Shown here: one piece after another, positions 16,538 to 25,556 of the stretch | Numbering within the stretch: the first letter of the stretch is position 1 | Layout: each line of letters opens with the position of its first letter | Assembly: GCA_028122555.1 (NCBI GenBank) | Contig: JAOHSH010000005.1 | Coordinates: forward strand, 1 to 61,064 | Source of the DNA: Methylophilaceae bacterium | Lineage (GTDB): Bacteria > Pseudomonadota > Gammaproteobacteria > Burkholderiales > Methylophilaceae | Direction of reading: 5' to 3' | DNA length: 61,064 nucleotides | The notes under the pieces: model-generated | The model's database searches: none | Told to the model about the DNA's origin: nothing | Seen by the model: only the letters and a program-made list of their open reading frames with translations | Program-made: the position numbers and the translations under genes

Positions 16538-17642
16538 TTCTTTGATTAATTTGAGTTTGATTGTATTCGACCATAGCTTGCTTTAAAAATTCAATTCCAT
16601 CACCTGTTTTTGCTGATAATTGAATATGATTTATTTTACCATAGTCATCTCTCTCACAGCCTGTTTTTATATTAATTTTATCAATTTGGTTAAGAACTAA
16701 AATTTGCGGCAATTCATGAGCCTCTATTTCTCTTAGTATTTTTTCTACTTCTTTAATTTGTTCACTTCTATTCTCGTTACTAACATCGACAACATGAATT
16801 AATAAGTTTGATTGTGTTACCTCCTCAAGAGTTGACTTAAATGCCTCTATTAAAGTTGTTGGAAGATTTTTTATAAAACCTACTGTGTCCGAAATTACAA
16901 AACTGTGGCCAGGCTGAACAAATAATTTTCTTGAGGTTGTGTCCAATGTAGCAAATAATTTATCTTCTGCATAAATTGATTCGTGTGTTAAACGATTAAA
17001 AAGAGTCGACTTACCTGCATTGGTATATCCAACAATTGATACGCTCAGAGCTTTTGATCTTTTTCGAGCACGACGCTGCATCCCCCTTTGTTGACCTAAT
17101 TTTCTTAATTTTTCTTTAAGTTGTTTAATTCTTAAACCTAACATTCGTCTATCAAGCTCAATTTGCTTTTCTCCAGGTCCACCCCTTACCCCTATTCCAC
17201 CTTTTTGTCTTTCTAAATGACTCCATCCTTTAATAAGCCTAGAGGACAAGTGATCTAGGTGAGCTAACTCTACTTGAAGCTTTCCTTCATAGCTTTTTGC
17301 TCGTAGTGAAAATATATAAAGTATTAAAGCGGTTCGATCGTACACTCTCATTCCAGTCATTTTTTCAATATTTCTTTCTTGAGATGGGGTTAGTTCATGA
17401 TTAAAAATAAGTGTATTTGCTTGCAATGGATCTTTCATGGCAAGTATTTCATTTAACTTACCTGAGCCAATAAAATATTTTGTATGAGGAACAGACTTCT
17501 TACTTGTTACTAATTCTGCGACTTTAAATCCAGCACTAATTGTTAATTGTGTTATTTCGTGAATGTCCTCATTAATATCAAAACCACCAAAATCCAAACT
17601 AACCACAATTGCATTATCACCAAGCTGAGGTCTATCAAACAT
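16521..17642 (-). CDS. hflX: ribosome-associated GTPase HflX
   Basis: 373-residue OBG-like GTPase that splits stalled or stressed ribosomes. N-terminal HflX domain (SKKSVPHTKYFIGSGKL), the glycine-rich GGIGVRGGPGEKQIE linker, then the G domain: G1 GYTNAGKSTLFN, G3 DTVGFI, G4 NQID. Start chosen at ATG 17642, whose first base is the last base of the hfq stop TGA (TGATG overlap); the TTG one codon upstream is less likely. Cotranscribed with hfq and hflK. Confidence 0.95.
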   Translation of the reverse strand: MFDRPQLGDNAIVVSLDFGGFDINEDIHEITQLTISAGFKVAELVTSKKSVPHTKYFIGSGKLNEILAMKDPLQANTLIFNHELTPSQERNIEKMTGMRVYDRTALILYIFSLRAKSYEGKLQVELAHLDHLSSRLIKGWSHLERQKGGIGVRGGPGEKQIELDRRMLGLRIKQLKEKLRKLGQQRGMQRRARKRSKALSVSIVGYTNAGKSTLFNRLTHESIYAEDKLFATLDTTSRKLFVQPGHSFVISDTVGFIKNLPTTLIEAFKSTLEEVTQSNLLIHVVDVSNENRSEQIKEVEKILREIEAHELPQILVLNQIDKINIKTGCERDDYGKINHIQLSAKTGDGIEFLKQAMVEYNQTQINQRNGYYA

Positions 17643-17872
17643 CAATTAGAATCTGATATTTCTAAATTAATTGTTTGTGAAGGTACGATTGTTGATACAG
17701 AATGTTTATATACAAGCTGGGGTGTATTTCCAGTGAGAACTATTATTTCCTGGTCAAATGACTTAATCTGCCCTTGAAGTTTTATACCATTTAACAAATA
17801 TATTGATACAGGTATACTTTCTTTAATGATTTGGTTTAAGAATACATCTTGAAGGTTCATGTTATTTTTCAT
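17642..17872 (-). CDS. hfq: RNA chaperone Hfq
   Basis: 76-residue Sm-like protein. Sm1: [22 protein letters not shown]...GQIKSFD; Sm2: VYKHSVSTI (family usually KHAISTI). The hexamer pairs small RNAs with mRNAs. The unstructured C-terminal tail is very short, as in compact genomes. It heads the hfq-hflX-hflK-hflC unit; a hairpin at 17894-17922 separates it from gltX. Confidence 0.96.
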   Translation of the reverse strand: MKNNMNLQDVFLNQIIKESIPVSIYLLNGIKLQGQIKSFDQEIIVLTGNTPQLVYKHSVSTIVPSQTINLEISDSN

Positions 17873-17893
17873 ATGTTTTAAAAAGTTTACGAT

Positions 17894-17922
17894 TAAATAC
17901 CTTATTAAAGTTAAGGTATTTA
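17894..17922. terminator. hairpin between gltX and hfq, probable terminator
   Basis: Perfect 11-bp inverted repeat TAAATACCTTA / TAAGGTATTTA with a 7-base loop. On the minus strand, downstream of gltX, a T5 run follows about 10 bases later, so termination may be weak. It fills the only real gap (70 bases) between two same-strand genes here and separates the gltX and hfq transcripts; the hfq promoter must lie close by. Confidence 0.5.
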
Positions 17923-17942
17923 ATAAATCGAATACTTAGGTT

Positions 17943-19331
17943 CTAAAATAAACTTATTCTTTCTTTAATATTATCAATTCCTAGAATAAAAATTATACTC
18001 CCAATATTAGGAGTATTATCAGTTCCAGCAATAATAGTCCTTAAGGGCATCGCTATTGCAGGAAATTTAACTCCTTTTTTCTTAACAAACTCTTTTATAA
18101 AATTATTTACATTACTATCAGTCCAATCTAATGTTGCGATCTCATCCGTGAAGTCTTTTACAAAATTTATTGACTCTACATCCAAATATTTATTTTTTAG
18201 CTCCTCTGGTGGAGTAGGAGTTTTAAAGAAAAATAAAATATCAGCTGTAAAATCATTAAGGTTTTTTTCCCTATCTTGATACAATTTTATAGCATTTTTT
18301 AAAACATCTTCATCAATTATTTCAATTCCCATATCTTCTAACTTAGGCTTTATTAATTTAGCTAATTCACCAGCAGGTTTATTTTTAATATAATAATTAT
18401 TAATCCAATCTAATTTTTCTTGATCAAACTGCGCAGCTGACGAAGTAACTTGATCAAAATCAAACCACTCTGATAACTGATCTACTGAAAAAATTTCTTC
18501 ATCTCCATGGCTCCATCCTAGCCTAGCTAAATAATTTATAACGGCCTCAGGAAGATATCCATCATCCCTGTATTTCATTACGCTAGAAGCCCCATATCTT
18601 TTAGATAACTTTTGCCCATCTTCAGCCAAAATCATTGATAAATGTGCATATTGTGGGATAGGTGCATTTAAGGCTTTTAATAAATTTATTTGTCTTGGAG
18701 TATTGTTTATATGGTCATCACCTCTAATTACATGAGTTACTTTCATATCCCAATCATCTACAACAACACAGAAATTATAAGTTGGTGTTCCATCAGATCT
18801 TGCAATAATTAAATCATCTAATTCTTCATTCTTTATTAAAATTTCCCCTTTAACCATATCATTCCATTTTATTACACCATCTTTTGGAGTTTTGAAACGT
18901 ATGACTGGTTGTATTTTCTCTGGAGCAATTGGAAGTTCTTTATTTGCCTCTGGCCTCCATCGACCATCATATTTTGGCTTTTGACCTTCTTTTAGCTGCA
19001 TTTCTCTTAATTGAATTAACTCTTCTTTACTTGTATAACAATAATATGCGTCACCTTGTTCGATTAATAATGTTATTAATTCTTTGTATCTTTCAATACG
19101 TTGAGTTTGATAAAAAATCTCTCCGTCGTGGTTCAATTTAAGCCATTTCATTCCAGCTTTAATAATTTCTATCGCTTCAGGGGTTGACCTTTCAATATCC
19201 GTATCTTCTATACGTAAAATAAATTTGCCATTATTTTTTTTTGCAAAAGCCCATGAAAATAATGCAGTTCTTATCCCACCAATATGGAGGTATCCTGTTG
19301 GACTTGGGGCAAATCTTGTAACTATGTTCAT
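17943..19331 (-). CDS. gltX: glutamate--tRNA ligase
   Basis: 462-residue class I aminoacyl-tRNA synthetase. HIGH-type motif in APSPTGYLHIGGIRTALF near the N-terminus, KMSKS-type motif as KLSKRYG around 240, the VTHVIRGDDHINNTPRQ segment and an all-helical anticodon-binding C-terminal domain. Whether it also charges tRNA-Gln cannot be settled from the sequence. It follows rimO by 7 bases on the same strand. Confidence 0.95.
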   Translation of the reverse strand: MNIVTRFAPSPTGYLHIGGIRTALFSWAFAKKNNGKFILRIEDTDIERSTPEAIEIIKAGMKWLKLNHDGEIFYQTQRIERYKELITLLIEQGDAYYCYTSKEELIQLREMQLKEGQKPKYDGRWRPEANKELPIAPEKIQPVIRFKTPKDGVIKWNDMVKGEILIKNEELDDLIIARSDGTPTYNFCVVVDDWDMKVTHVIRGDDHINNTPRQINLLKALNAPIPQYAHLSMILAEDGQKLSKRYGASSVMKYRDDGYLPEAVINYLARLGWSHGDEEIFSVDQLSEWFDFDQVTSSAAQFDQEKLDWINNYYIKNKPAGELAKLIKPKLEDMGIEIIDEDVLKNAIKLYQDREKNLNDFTADILFFFKTPTPPEELKNKYLDVESINFVKDFTDEIATLDWTDSNVNNFIKEFVKKKGVKFPAIAMPLRTIIAGTDNTPNIGSIIFILGIDNIKERISLF

Positions 19332-19338
19332 AATCTAC

Positions 19339-20673
19339 TCACTTTTTAATTGGGCCTGCAAATAAATCATAATCTTCTGCACGATTTATTTTAACGTCCA
19401 ACATGTCACCAGGCTCTAAACCATCTGGAGTTTCTAAATATATATAGCCATCTATATCGGGAGCATTTGCATAAGACCTTGCAATGGCATGAGAAGAATT
19501 TACCTTATCAATTAAAACGGATTGAATACTTCCTACTTTGTCTTTAAGTTTTTTAAAACTAATCTTTGATTGAAGTTCCATCAATCTATTATATCTATCT
19601 TGCTTTAACTCCTCACTAATATTACCCGTTAATAAATTTGCTGTTGCCCCATCAACATTAGAATACTTAAAACAACCTATCTTTTCTAACTGAGCATCTT
19701 TAATAAACTGAAGTAATTCCTTAAACTGGGCTTCTGTTTCTCCGGGGAAGCCAACAATAAAAGTGCTACGAATAGCAATCTCTGGACAAATCTTCCTCCA
19801 CTCCAATATTCTTTCAAGATTATTTTCAGCATTGGCAGGTCTCTTCATTCTCTTCAAAACTTCATAATTTGCATGCTGAAAAGGTACATCAATATAAGGT
19901 AAAACCTTACCGTCCGCCATTAAAGAAATAATCTTATCGACATGTGGATAAGGATAAACATAATGTAAACGAACCCATACACCTAGTTCCCCTAAATTTT
20001 TTGCAAGTTCATATAAATTACTTTTAATTGGCTTACCATCCCAAAATCCAGTACGGTATTTGATGTCTACTCCATATGCACTGGTATCTTGAGAAATAAT
20101 TAATAATTCAGAAACACCAGAAGCAACAAGATTCTCAGCTTCTTTCATAACATCGCCAATTGGTCTACTTATTAATTTTCCTCGCATTGATGGAATAATA
20201 CAAAAACTACATTTATGATTACAACCTTCTGAAATTTTTATGTATGAATAGTGACTTGGGGTTAATCTTAAGCCTTGAGGCGGTAATAAGTCGGTATAAG
20301 GATCATGTGGTTTTGGAATGTGATTATGAACAGCATCCATAACTTCAGAAAAAGCCTCTGAACCCGTTATCGCTAAAAGATTATTAAAGCGTGATTCTAT
20401 TATATGTTTCTTTTCACCCAAACATCCCATTACAATTACATTGCCATTTTCTCTGACAGCTTCATCAATTGCATCTAAGGATTCTTCTATTGCGCTATCA
20501 ATAAATCCACAGGTATTTACTATAACAAGGCCAGCATCTTTGAAATTATTAGCTATGTCATATCCTTCAGACCTAACTTGACTTAATACTTTCTCAGTAT
20601 CAGACCCTGCTTTTGGGCAACCAAGTGAAACAAAACCTATTTTAGGCTGTTTGATTATAGTTATTTGATTCAT
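19339..20673 (-). CDS. rimO: ribosomal protein S12 methylthiotransferase RimO
   Basis: 444-residue radical-SAM enzyme that methylthiolates the conserved aspartate of ribosomal protein S12. N-terminal UPF0004 domain binds one 4Fe-4S cluster (C19, C55, C84); the radical-SAM motif is C151-x3-C155-x2-C158 ([10 protein letters not shown]); a C-terminal TRAM domain follows. The [12 protein letters not shown] and [10 protein letters not shown] segments separate RimO from MiaB. Stop-to-start distances of 2-7 bases to neighbours indicate one operon with the ZIP-like gene and gltX. Confidence 0.95.
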   Translation of the reverse strand: MNQITIIKQPKIGFVSLGCPKAGSDTEKVLSQVRSEGYDIANNFKDAGLVIVNTCGFIDSAIEESLDAIDEAVRENGNVIVMGCLGEKKHIIESRFNNLLAITGSEAFSEVMDAVHNHIPKPHDPYTDLLPPQGLRLTPSHYSYIKISEGCNHKCSFCIIPSMRGKLISRPIGDVMKEAENLVASGVSELLIISQDTSAYGVDIKYRTGFWDGKPIKSNLYELAKNLGELGVWVRLHYVYPYPHVDKIISLMADGKVLPYIDVPFQHANYEVLKRMKRPANAENNLERILEWRKICPEIAIRSTFIVGFPGETEAQFKELLQFIKDAQLEKIGCFKYSNVDGATANLLTGNISEELKQDRYNRLMELQSKISFKKLKDKVGSIQSVLIDKVNSSHAIARSYANAPDIDGYIYLETPDGLEPGDMLDVKINRAEDYDLFAGPIKK

Positions 20674-20675
20674 AA

Positions 20676-21437
20676 CTAGTGAAGGTATGAATGAATTATA
20701 TAAATAATAACTACACCGATAACTATCATTAAAATTTGTCTAATTGAGTCTTTTGTTTCAGTTTTTTTATGTAAGCCAGGAATTAAATCTGATACGGCAA
20801 CATAAATCATACTAGCAGCTGCAAAACTGAGAATAACTGGAATCAAATGATTCATCATACTTAAAATATAAAATGATAAAATTGCGCCTACTAATTGAGA
20901 AATACTAGAAACAATATTAAATAGATATGCTTTAAATTTGGAAAATCCAGAATTTAGAAGAATTGAAAAATTAGTCATTTGTTGAGGTAAGCAATGAGCA
21001 AATATTGAGAATGCAGCTACTAAACCAAGATTTATGTTAACTAAAAAAGCACTTGCAATCAAAACACCATCAACAAAATTATGAAATACATCACCAACTA
21101 CAATAATACTTCCTCTTTTATCTTTGTTTATATCTATTTCTGGTGAATGTGATTCACAATCTGGTCCATGACAATGACGCCATATGAGAAGCTTTTCTAA
21201 AACAAACAAAACAAGAATTCCTATTAGAACAAAAAAACTTGTTTCGTGAAAATCATCTGATAACTCCATTGCATGGGGAATAATTTCAAGAAAAGCTGTA
21301 GTTAATAATGTTCCAACAGCAAGACTAACTAAATTAGTTATTAATGAATTACTTGGATTTTTAAAAATCATTGTAGCAAAAAGGAGACTTATTAAGCCAC
21401 CTACAAAACATGTACCAATTATCCATATAAGAGTCAT
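20676..21437 (-). CDS. ZIP-family metal transporter with altered metal-binding motif
   Basis: 253 aa, about eight transmembrane segments with a histidine-containing loop ([14 protein letters not shown]) after the third. The fourth helix keeps the ZIP signature [10 protein letters not shown], whose H, N and D line the transport site. The fifth helix, normally like HEIPQELGDF, reads [10 protein letters not shown]: both glutamates and the aspartate are replaced (C, Q, N). The family imports zinc, iron or manganese; the changes may alter the metal or abolish the second site. It lies between pgeF and rimO. Confidence 0.85.
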   Translation of the reverse strand: MTLIWIIGTCFVGGLISLLFATMIFKNPSNSLITNLVSLAVGTLLTTAFLEIIPHAMELSDDFHETSFFVLIGILVLFVLEKLLIWRHCHGPDCESHSPEIDINKDKRGSIIVVGDVFHNFVDGVLIASAFLVNINLGLVAAFSIFAHCLPQQMTNFSILLNSGFSKFKAYLFNIVSSISQLVGAILSFYILSMMNHLIPVILSFAAASMIYVAVSDLIPGLHKKTETKDSIRQILMIVIGVVIIYIIHSYLH

Positions 21438-21489
21438 AAAATTCCAAAAAAATTTGTATTATAAATTGTTAAAAGCAAAGATGATATAG

Positions 21490-22228
21490 CTAACTGTCTA
21501 TCCAAAGTAAAGATGCCATACGTCCTGTTTTGTTATCTCGTCGATAAGAAAAAAAATTTTTCTTATCCGTAAAAGTACAAAATTCTTCAGTTATCCCTGC
21601 TCCAGAAATATTATTAATATTTAAAAAATTAAGTTTTATTTTAGCTACTGCAGCAAGATCTAAATAGTATCTGTTTTTTTCTAATTTAAAAGCAGTTTTA
21701 GTATTGCTATCATTCATAATGAATGAATCATAAATATTACTTCCAACTTCGAATGATCGTTGACTAATGCATGGCCCAAGCCAAATAATAATTTCTGATG
21801 ACGAATTAATCTTATAAATAGTTTTCTCAATTACACCATTTAATAATCCTTTCCAACCAGCATGAATTAAACCAACAAAGCTACCTTCTAAATTTGTTAA
21901 AAAAAATTGGTAAGCAATCAGCAGTTCTTATCGCACATACAGTTTTTTTATTATACGTATAACTAGCATCACAATTTAAATCGGCTATTGATGGAATTTC
22001 TTCAGATTTATTAGAATGTATCTGGTTTAACCAAAATGGATTTGATGGAATAAAATTTAGTAACTTCTTATAATTGACATTGACATGTTGCTCATTATCT
22101 CCAACGTTACTGCTTAAATTAAATGAAGAAAACTTACCTAAACTAGCACCTCCATTTCTTGTAGTTTGAATAGCCTTTATATTCTTTGGTGCTGGCCATT
22201 TAGGTATTATAAAATTTTCATTACTCAT
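21490..22228 (-). pseudogene. pgeF: pgeF (YfiH) broken by a one-base frameshift
   Basis: Laccase-fold PgeF/YfiH family (purine nucleoside phosphorylase/peptidoglycan editing factor). The first frame runs from ATG 22228 through TTRNGGAS, QIHSNKSEE and IRTADCLPIFF, then stops at 21881. Deleting one T from the T8 run (A8 on the plus strand, 21899-21906) restores a frame that continues TNLEGSFVGLIHAGWKG (catalytic His), then GPCISQRSFEVG and on to 21490 (…YRRDNKTGRMASLLWID). The combined product would be ~245 aa, normal for the family. The ATG overlaps the rluD stop by 8 bases. Real mutation, sequencing error or slippage rescue cannot be separated here. Confidence 0.85.
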
Positions 22229-23276
22229 CAAACTCTAAGCCATCATTATAGTCATGAATCTTATCTCCACTCACATAAAAGTCTTTACTTATTTTAAAAC
22301 CCTCTTCAAATAATCCTTGCTCAGATTCTTCCCTTATTAATTCTAGTAAATTTTTCATATCATTGGGTAAATCTACCTCCCATTTAAGAGGTTTTTTAGT
22401 TATTGGATGAATGAGTCCTAATATTTTTGCATGAAGGGCTTGTCGTTCAAATTTAAGAGTTTTATTTTTAAAATTCTCCGTCATAGATTTAGTAGGAATA
22501 ATTTTTTTTAATCCGTATGTAGGGTCTCCGACAATAGGAGATTTATTATCTTGCATATGAACTCTAATTTGGTGGGTTCTTCCAGTCTTTAGAATACATT
22601 TTAAATAAGTATGAATACCAAATCTTTCCAAAACTTGATAGTGTGTAATAGCATCTTTTCCATTCAAACTATTGACAGCCATCTTTGTCCTATTATGTGG
22701 ATGTCTTCCAATTGGTTTATTAATTTCCCCACTATTAACCATAACCTGACCCCAAACTATTGCTCTATATTCTCTATAAACACTTTTAGTTTGCAGTTGG
22801 TTTATTAAATTAAATTGGGCTATTTCATTTTTTGCAATAACCATTAATCCTGTTGTATTTTTATCTAATCTATGAACAATACCTGCCCTTGGTAATTCAG
22901 AGTTCTTTGGATAATGATATAGAATCGCGTTTAAAAGAGTTCCTGACCAGTTTCCTGCAGCTGGATGAACAACTAAATTAGTTGGTTTATTGATCACAAT
23001 AATATCTTTATCATCGTAAACAATATTTAAAGGTATATCCTCGGATTCAAATTGGTTAGCCTGTTCTTCAGGCTGAATATCAATATCTACTATCTCTCCA
23101 CCAATTATTTTTCTTTTTGGAATAAAATTTTGTAAATCAATTTTGATAAAGCCTTTTTTAATCCAAGATTGAATTCTAGCTCTAGAATATTCAGGTATTA
23201 GTTCATGTATAACTGAGTCTGCTCTTTGCCCAACATAAGAATTAGGAACTATAATTTGTTTTTTGTTTGCTACCAT
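22221..23276 (-). CDS. rluD: 23S rRNA pseudouridine synthase RluD
   Basis: 351 aa. N-terminal S4 RNA-binding domain (RADSVIHELIPEYSRARIQ...), then the RluA-type catalytic domain with D138 in HRLDKNTTGLMV; GRTHQIRVHM is also present. RluD modifies three uridines in helix 69 of 23S rRNA. The C-terminus carries an acidic extension. It is divergent from bamD across 39 bases and followed by pgeF, the common yfiO-yfiI-yfiH arrangement. Confidence 0.95.
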   Translation of the reverse strand: MVANKKQIIVPNSYVGQRADSVIHELIPEYSRARIQSWIKKGFIKIDLQNFIPKRKIIGGEIVDIDIQPEEQANQFESEDIPLNIVYDDKDIIVINKPTNLVVHPAAGNWSGTLLNAILYHYPKNSELPRAGIVHRLDKNTTGLMVIAKNEIAQFNLINQLQTKSVYREYRAIVWGQVMVNSGEINKPIGRHPHNRTKMAVNSLNGKDAITHYQVLERFGIHTYLKCILKTGRTHQIRVHMQDNKSPIVGDPTYGLKKIIPTKSMTENFKNKTLKFERQALHAKILGLIHPITKKPLKWEVDLPNDMKNLLELIREESEQGLFEEGFKISKDFYVSGDKIHDYNDGLEFDE

Positions 23277-23315
23277 AATGTATAATTTACGCGTTATTAA
23301 ATATCTTAAGCATAT

Positions 23316-24125
23316 ATGAAATTAATATTTTCCTTAATCTTATCAGTAATGCTTAGTGGGTGTTTTATTTTTGGTGATCCAACCGAACTAGATGAAACAG
23401 AGGGACGGTCTGAACAATGGATTATTAATGAAGCAGACTTCTATGCAAGCAGTAAAGATTGGCCAAAAGCAATAAGCTATCTTGAAAAAGGTGAACAAAG
23501 GTTCCCAAATTCAAAGTTAGCACCTCAATTTAAGCTTAACTTAGCTTATGCATATAAAGAATTCTATAAAACTGCTGAAGCTACTGCAATGATTAATAAA
23601 TTTATTCGTGCACATCCAAATCACCCAACTATGGACTATGCTTATTATTTCAGAGGAATAATTTTATTTAAAGATAAAGGGTTTTTTAAAAAAATAGTTA
23701 TGCAAGATATTAGTGATAGGGATATTCAACAATTAAGTCAGAGTTTTAATGCATTTAAGGAATTAACTAGAAAATTTCCTAAAAGCAAATACTATGAAGA
23801 TTCAGTTAACCGTATGACATACTTGATGAACAAAATTTCGGAATATGAATTACATGTTGCTCGCTTTTATATGAGAAGAGCTGCTTACGTTGCAGCACTA
23901 AATAGGGCGAAGTTTGTTATCGAAAATTATAATCAATCTATTCATCAAGAAGAGGCATTAGTTCTTATGGTAAGCTGTTACGAGCATTTAGGTATTGAAG
24001 ATTTAAGAATAGATACAGAAAGAGTGTTAGAAAAAAATTATCCTAATACTAAATTTAATGCACAAAAAATTATCAATAGAAAGAGAGAGTGGTGGAAATT
24101 TTGGGATAGCCTAATTAATCCTTAG
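23316..24125 (+). CDS. bamD: outer membrane assembly lipoprotein BamD
   Basis: 269-residue lipoprotein: signal peptide with lipobox LSGC (C16), then five TPR-like helical repeats (SSKDWPKAISYLEKGEQRFPNSK at the first; AYYFRGIILFKD in the third). The BAM complex folds beta-barrel proteins into the outer membrane; bamB is also in this window. It is the only plus-strand gene in a long minus-strand block and overlaps the der stop by 4 bases. Confidence 0.95.
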   Translation: MKLIFSLILSVMLSGCFIFGDPTELDETEGRSEQWIINEADFYASSKDWPKAISYLEKGEQRFPNSKLAPQFKLNLAYAYKEFYKTAEATAMINKFIRAHPNHPTMDYAYYFRGIILFKDKGFFKKIVMQDISDRDIQQLSQSFNAFKELTRKFPKSKYYEDSVNRMTYLMNKISEYELHVARFYMRRAAYVAALNRAKFVIENYNQSIHQEEALVLMVSCYEHLGIEDLRIDTERVLEKNYPNTKFNAQKIINRKREWWKFWDSLINP

Positions 24126-25537
24126 TTGAATTGATTTTTTCTTTTCATTTTTTCACGAAAGGCTGTTTCTACTCTTCTTCTAGAGACAAGGCCGGTTTTT
24201 TTATTGCCAGATTTAATTTTCTCTTCAAAAGGATTGACTGAATTCTTAAGCTGAATTCTTAAAGGTGTACCTGTTAAATTAAAAGCTTTACGATAATATG
24301 ACTCCAAAAACCTAATATAGTCCTGCTTTACCCCCTCTAAATGATTGCCATGAATAATAATAGTTGGTGGATTCATTCCTCCTTGATGTGCGTATTTTAA
24401 TTTAGGTCGAATTCCTCTAACTATACTTGGTGCATGACTTAGCAAGGCATTGGATAAAACTGAATTTAATTGAGGTGTTGTAAATTTAGTTTGAGCTGCT
24501 TTGTAGGCTTTTATGACTGATTTCATTAATAAAGGAAAACCATCTTGGTTTAAAGCTGAAATAAAAACTTTTTCAGCAAATCTAACAAATGGTAATTTTT
24601 TATCGATATCACTTTTTAATTTTTCACGTTCATATTCTGAAACAGAATCCCACTTATTTAAAGCAATAACTAATGATTTACCACTCTCTAAAATAAAACC
24701 AAGAATATGCATATCTTGAGCTGAAATACCATCTTTTGCATCAATAACTAGCATTGCCACATTTGCAAACTCTATTGCATTTAGGGTCTTAATCACTGAA
24801 AACTTTTCAACAGATTCAAATACCTTACCTTTTTTTCTTATGCCAGCTGTATCTGTTAAGATAAATTTTTCCTTACCCCAGATAAAATCAACTGAAACTG
24901 CATCCCTTGTTGTGCCTGGTTTATCAAAAGCAATAAATCGATCTTCACCTAATAACGAATTAATTAAAGTTGATTTACCAACATTTGGGCGTCCTACGAT
25001 AGAAATTTTTGGGAAATTATCATCTTCTTCCTCAAGAGTATTTTCCCCACCCCCTTGGTCTGCTAAGAAATCTCTAAGCCCAGAAATACCATCGCCATGT
25101 GCTGATGAAATTTTATGAATATTTTTGAAACCAAGCTTATAAAATTCTGAAAAAGCATTATCATCTAACATACCTTCTGCTTTATTCACTAATAACATTT
25201 TCTGATTATTATTTTTTCTTATTATCTCTGCAATATGTTGATCTATAGAGTGAAGTCCTGATCTTGCGTCAACAATAAATAAAATAACATCACTTTCATC
25301 AATAGCTAATTTAGTTTGTAAGGCCATCTCTTTCTGGATGCCAGCTTTCTTATCTGGTTCAAAACCTCCAGTATCTACTAAAATGTATTCATGATTTCCA
25401 ATAGAGATCTTGCCATAGTGCCTATCCCTAGTTAAACCAGGCATATCAGCTACTATCGCATCACGAGTTTTAGTTAAACGATTATACAAACTTGATTTAC
25501 CAACATTTGGTCGTCCAACAATAGCTATAGTTTTCAT
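24122..25537 (-). CDS. der: ribosome assembly GTPase Der (EngA)
   Basis: 471 aa with two tandem G domains: G1 motifs GRPNVGKSSL near residue 7 and GRPNVGKSTL near 182, with DTGGF and DTAGIRKKGK as switch II regions and NKAE/NKWD as G4. A C-terminal KH-like domain (LKYAHQGGMNPPTIIIHGN) follows. It acts in 50S maturation. It is directly downstream of bamB (19 bases), the usual order. Confidence 0.97.
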   Translation of the reverse strand: MKTIAIVGRPNVGKSSLYNRLTKTRDAIVADMPGLTRDRHYGKISIGNHEYILVDTGGFEPDKKAGIQKEMALQTKLAIDESDVILFIVDARSGLHSIDQHIAEIIRKNNNQKMLLVNKAEGMLDDNAFSEFYKLGFKNIHKISSAHGDGISGLRDFLADQGGGENTLEEEDDNFPKISIVGRPNVGKSTLINSLLGEDRFIAFDKPGTTRDAVSVDFIWGKEKFILTDTAGIRKKGKVFESVEKFSVIKTLNAIEFANVAMLVIDAKDGISAQDMHILGFILESGKSLVIALNKWDSVSEYEREKLKSDIDKKLPFVRFAEKVFISALNQDGFPLLMKSVIKAYKAAQTKFTTPQLNSVLSNALLSHAPSIVRGIRPKLKYAHQGGMNPPTIIIHGNHLEGVKQDYIRFLESYYRKAFNLTGTPLRIQLKNSVNPFEEKIKSGNKKTGLVSRRRVETAFREKMKRKNQFN

Positions 25538-25556
25538 ATCTTAACTAACTCCAAGC

